From Phytohabitans maris (GTDB lineage: Bacteria > Actinomycetota > Actinomycetes > Mycobacteriales > Micromonosporaceae), in assembly GCF_031085175.1 (NCBI RefSeq), contig NZ_JAVHUY010000041.1, forward strand, positions 1 through 64,000: a stretch of DNA of 64,000 bases, written 5' to 3'. Positions 63,808 through 64,000 of this stretch are shown here, piece after piece (position 1 is the stretch's first letter; every line of letters begins with the position of its first letter). The position numbers and the translations under genes are program-made. A model generated the notes under the pieces. That model was not told the origin of the DNA and ran no database searches. It worked only from the letters and a program-made list of their open reading frames with translations.

Positions 63808-64000
63808 GTGTCCGCCGTCCCCCTCCTCGACTCGGTGTGGCTGGTCGGCAGCGGCACCCACCCGGACGCGCTGACCGACCCGCACGACTGCCACTGCTAC
63901 CTGATCTGGGACGGGGCCGGCGGGCTGCTCGTCGACACCGGCACCGGGCTGGGCACGCGGCGGTGGCTGGCGGCCGTGGCCGAGGTATGCGACCCGCGGG
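63808..64000 (+). CDS. Metallo-beta-lactamase-fold hydrolase, 5' part only
   Basis: A GTG at 63808, 2 bp after the ridA stop, opens a frame that runs off the window (64 codons). It reads VWLVGSGTHPDALTDPHDCH followed by CYLIWDGAGGLLVDTGTGLG, the first strands of the MBL fold with the usual IDTG-like turn. The HxHxDH motif would lie beyond the window. It continues the gntR-ridA transcript. Confidence 0.75.
   Translation, partial: MSAVPLLDSVWLVGSGTHPDALTDPHDCHCYLIWDGAGGLLVDTGTGLGTRRWLAAVAEVCDPR

Overview
The window is GC-rich (roughly three quarters G+C by eye) and densely coding, with GTG starts common and many stop/start overlaps of the ATGA or GTGA type. Gene content (ESX-like type VII secretion, DyP peroxidase with PCuAC, a HutC-type GntR regulator with a DasR-like site) points to a filamentous actinomycete, most likely of the Micromonosporaceae. 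The family assignment is inference from style and content, not from a marker gene.

Left half (1-37,500): a type VII secretion locus. EccC (28,850-32,794, + strand) diverges from a long minus-strand gene train. In transcription order that train is a WXG-like protein, EccD, EccB, two small WXG100-type proteins, an 846-residue protein with eleven helical repeats, a 290-residue companion, a YbaB-like protein, a 102-residue protein, and finally a giant gene starting at 19,929 that is still open at base 1 (at least 6,643 residues). The giant protein carries a WXG-like leader, a Gly/Ser linker, three papain/deamidase-like modules, an OTU-like module, duplicated beta-rich modules, a long charged coiled coil and four C-terminal repeats. 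It is the most striking object in the window and is probably the main substrate of the locus. To the right, mycosin (MycP) and a 927-residue protein ending in a degenerate ADP-ribosyltransferase-like fold complete the locus. No EccE or EccA is seen.

Middle (37,500-51,700): ordinary accessory metabolism. It holds an animal-type haem peroxidase, an AraC/SDR divergent pair, a TetR/methyltransferase divergent pair with two clear operators, a BBE-type FAD oxidoreductase, a DUF6582-like protein, an MGT-type glycosyltransferase, a slipin, a VOC protein overlapping an AraC regulator, and a copper group (CopC-like, PCuAC, DyP). Two decayed gene fragments (a cupin and a LivG ATPase) lie in the gaps.

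Right end (51,700-64,000): a ten-gene catabolic train on the minus strand. It comprises an ABC sugar binding protein and two permeases without an ATPase, a SIS protein, a TIM-barrel epimerase, an FGGY kinase, an M20 amidohydrolase, an IclR regulator, a threonine-synthase-like PLP enzyme and a Gfo/Idh/MocA dehydrogenase. It diverges from a GntR-RidA-metallohydrolase group across a DasR-type palindrome. Together they suggest import and breakdown of an amino- or acyl-substituted sugar.

Several palindromic repeat families sit in the gaps: four 48-nt hairpins, two hairpins with GTGATCGAAGCTCC arms, and a 107-bp multi-stem element. Two of these elements supply the stop codon of the neighbouring gene.
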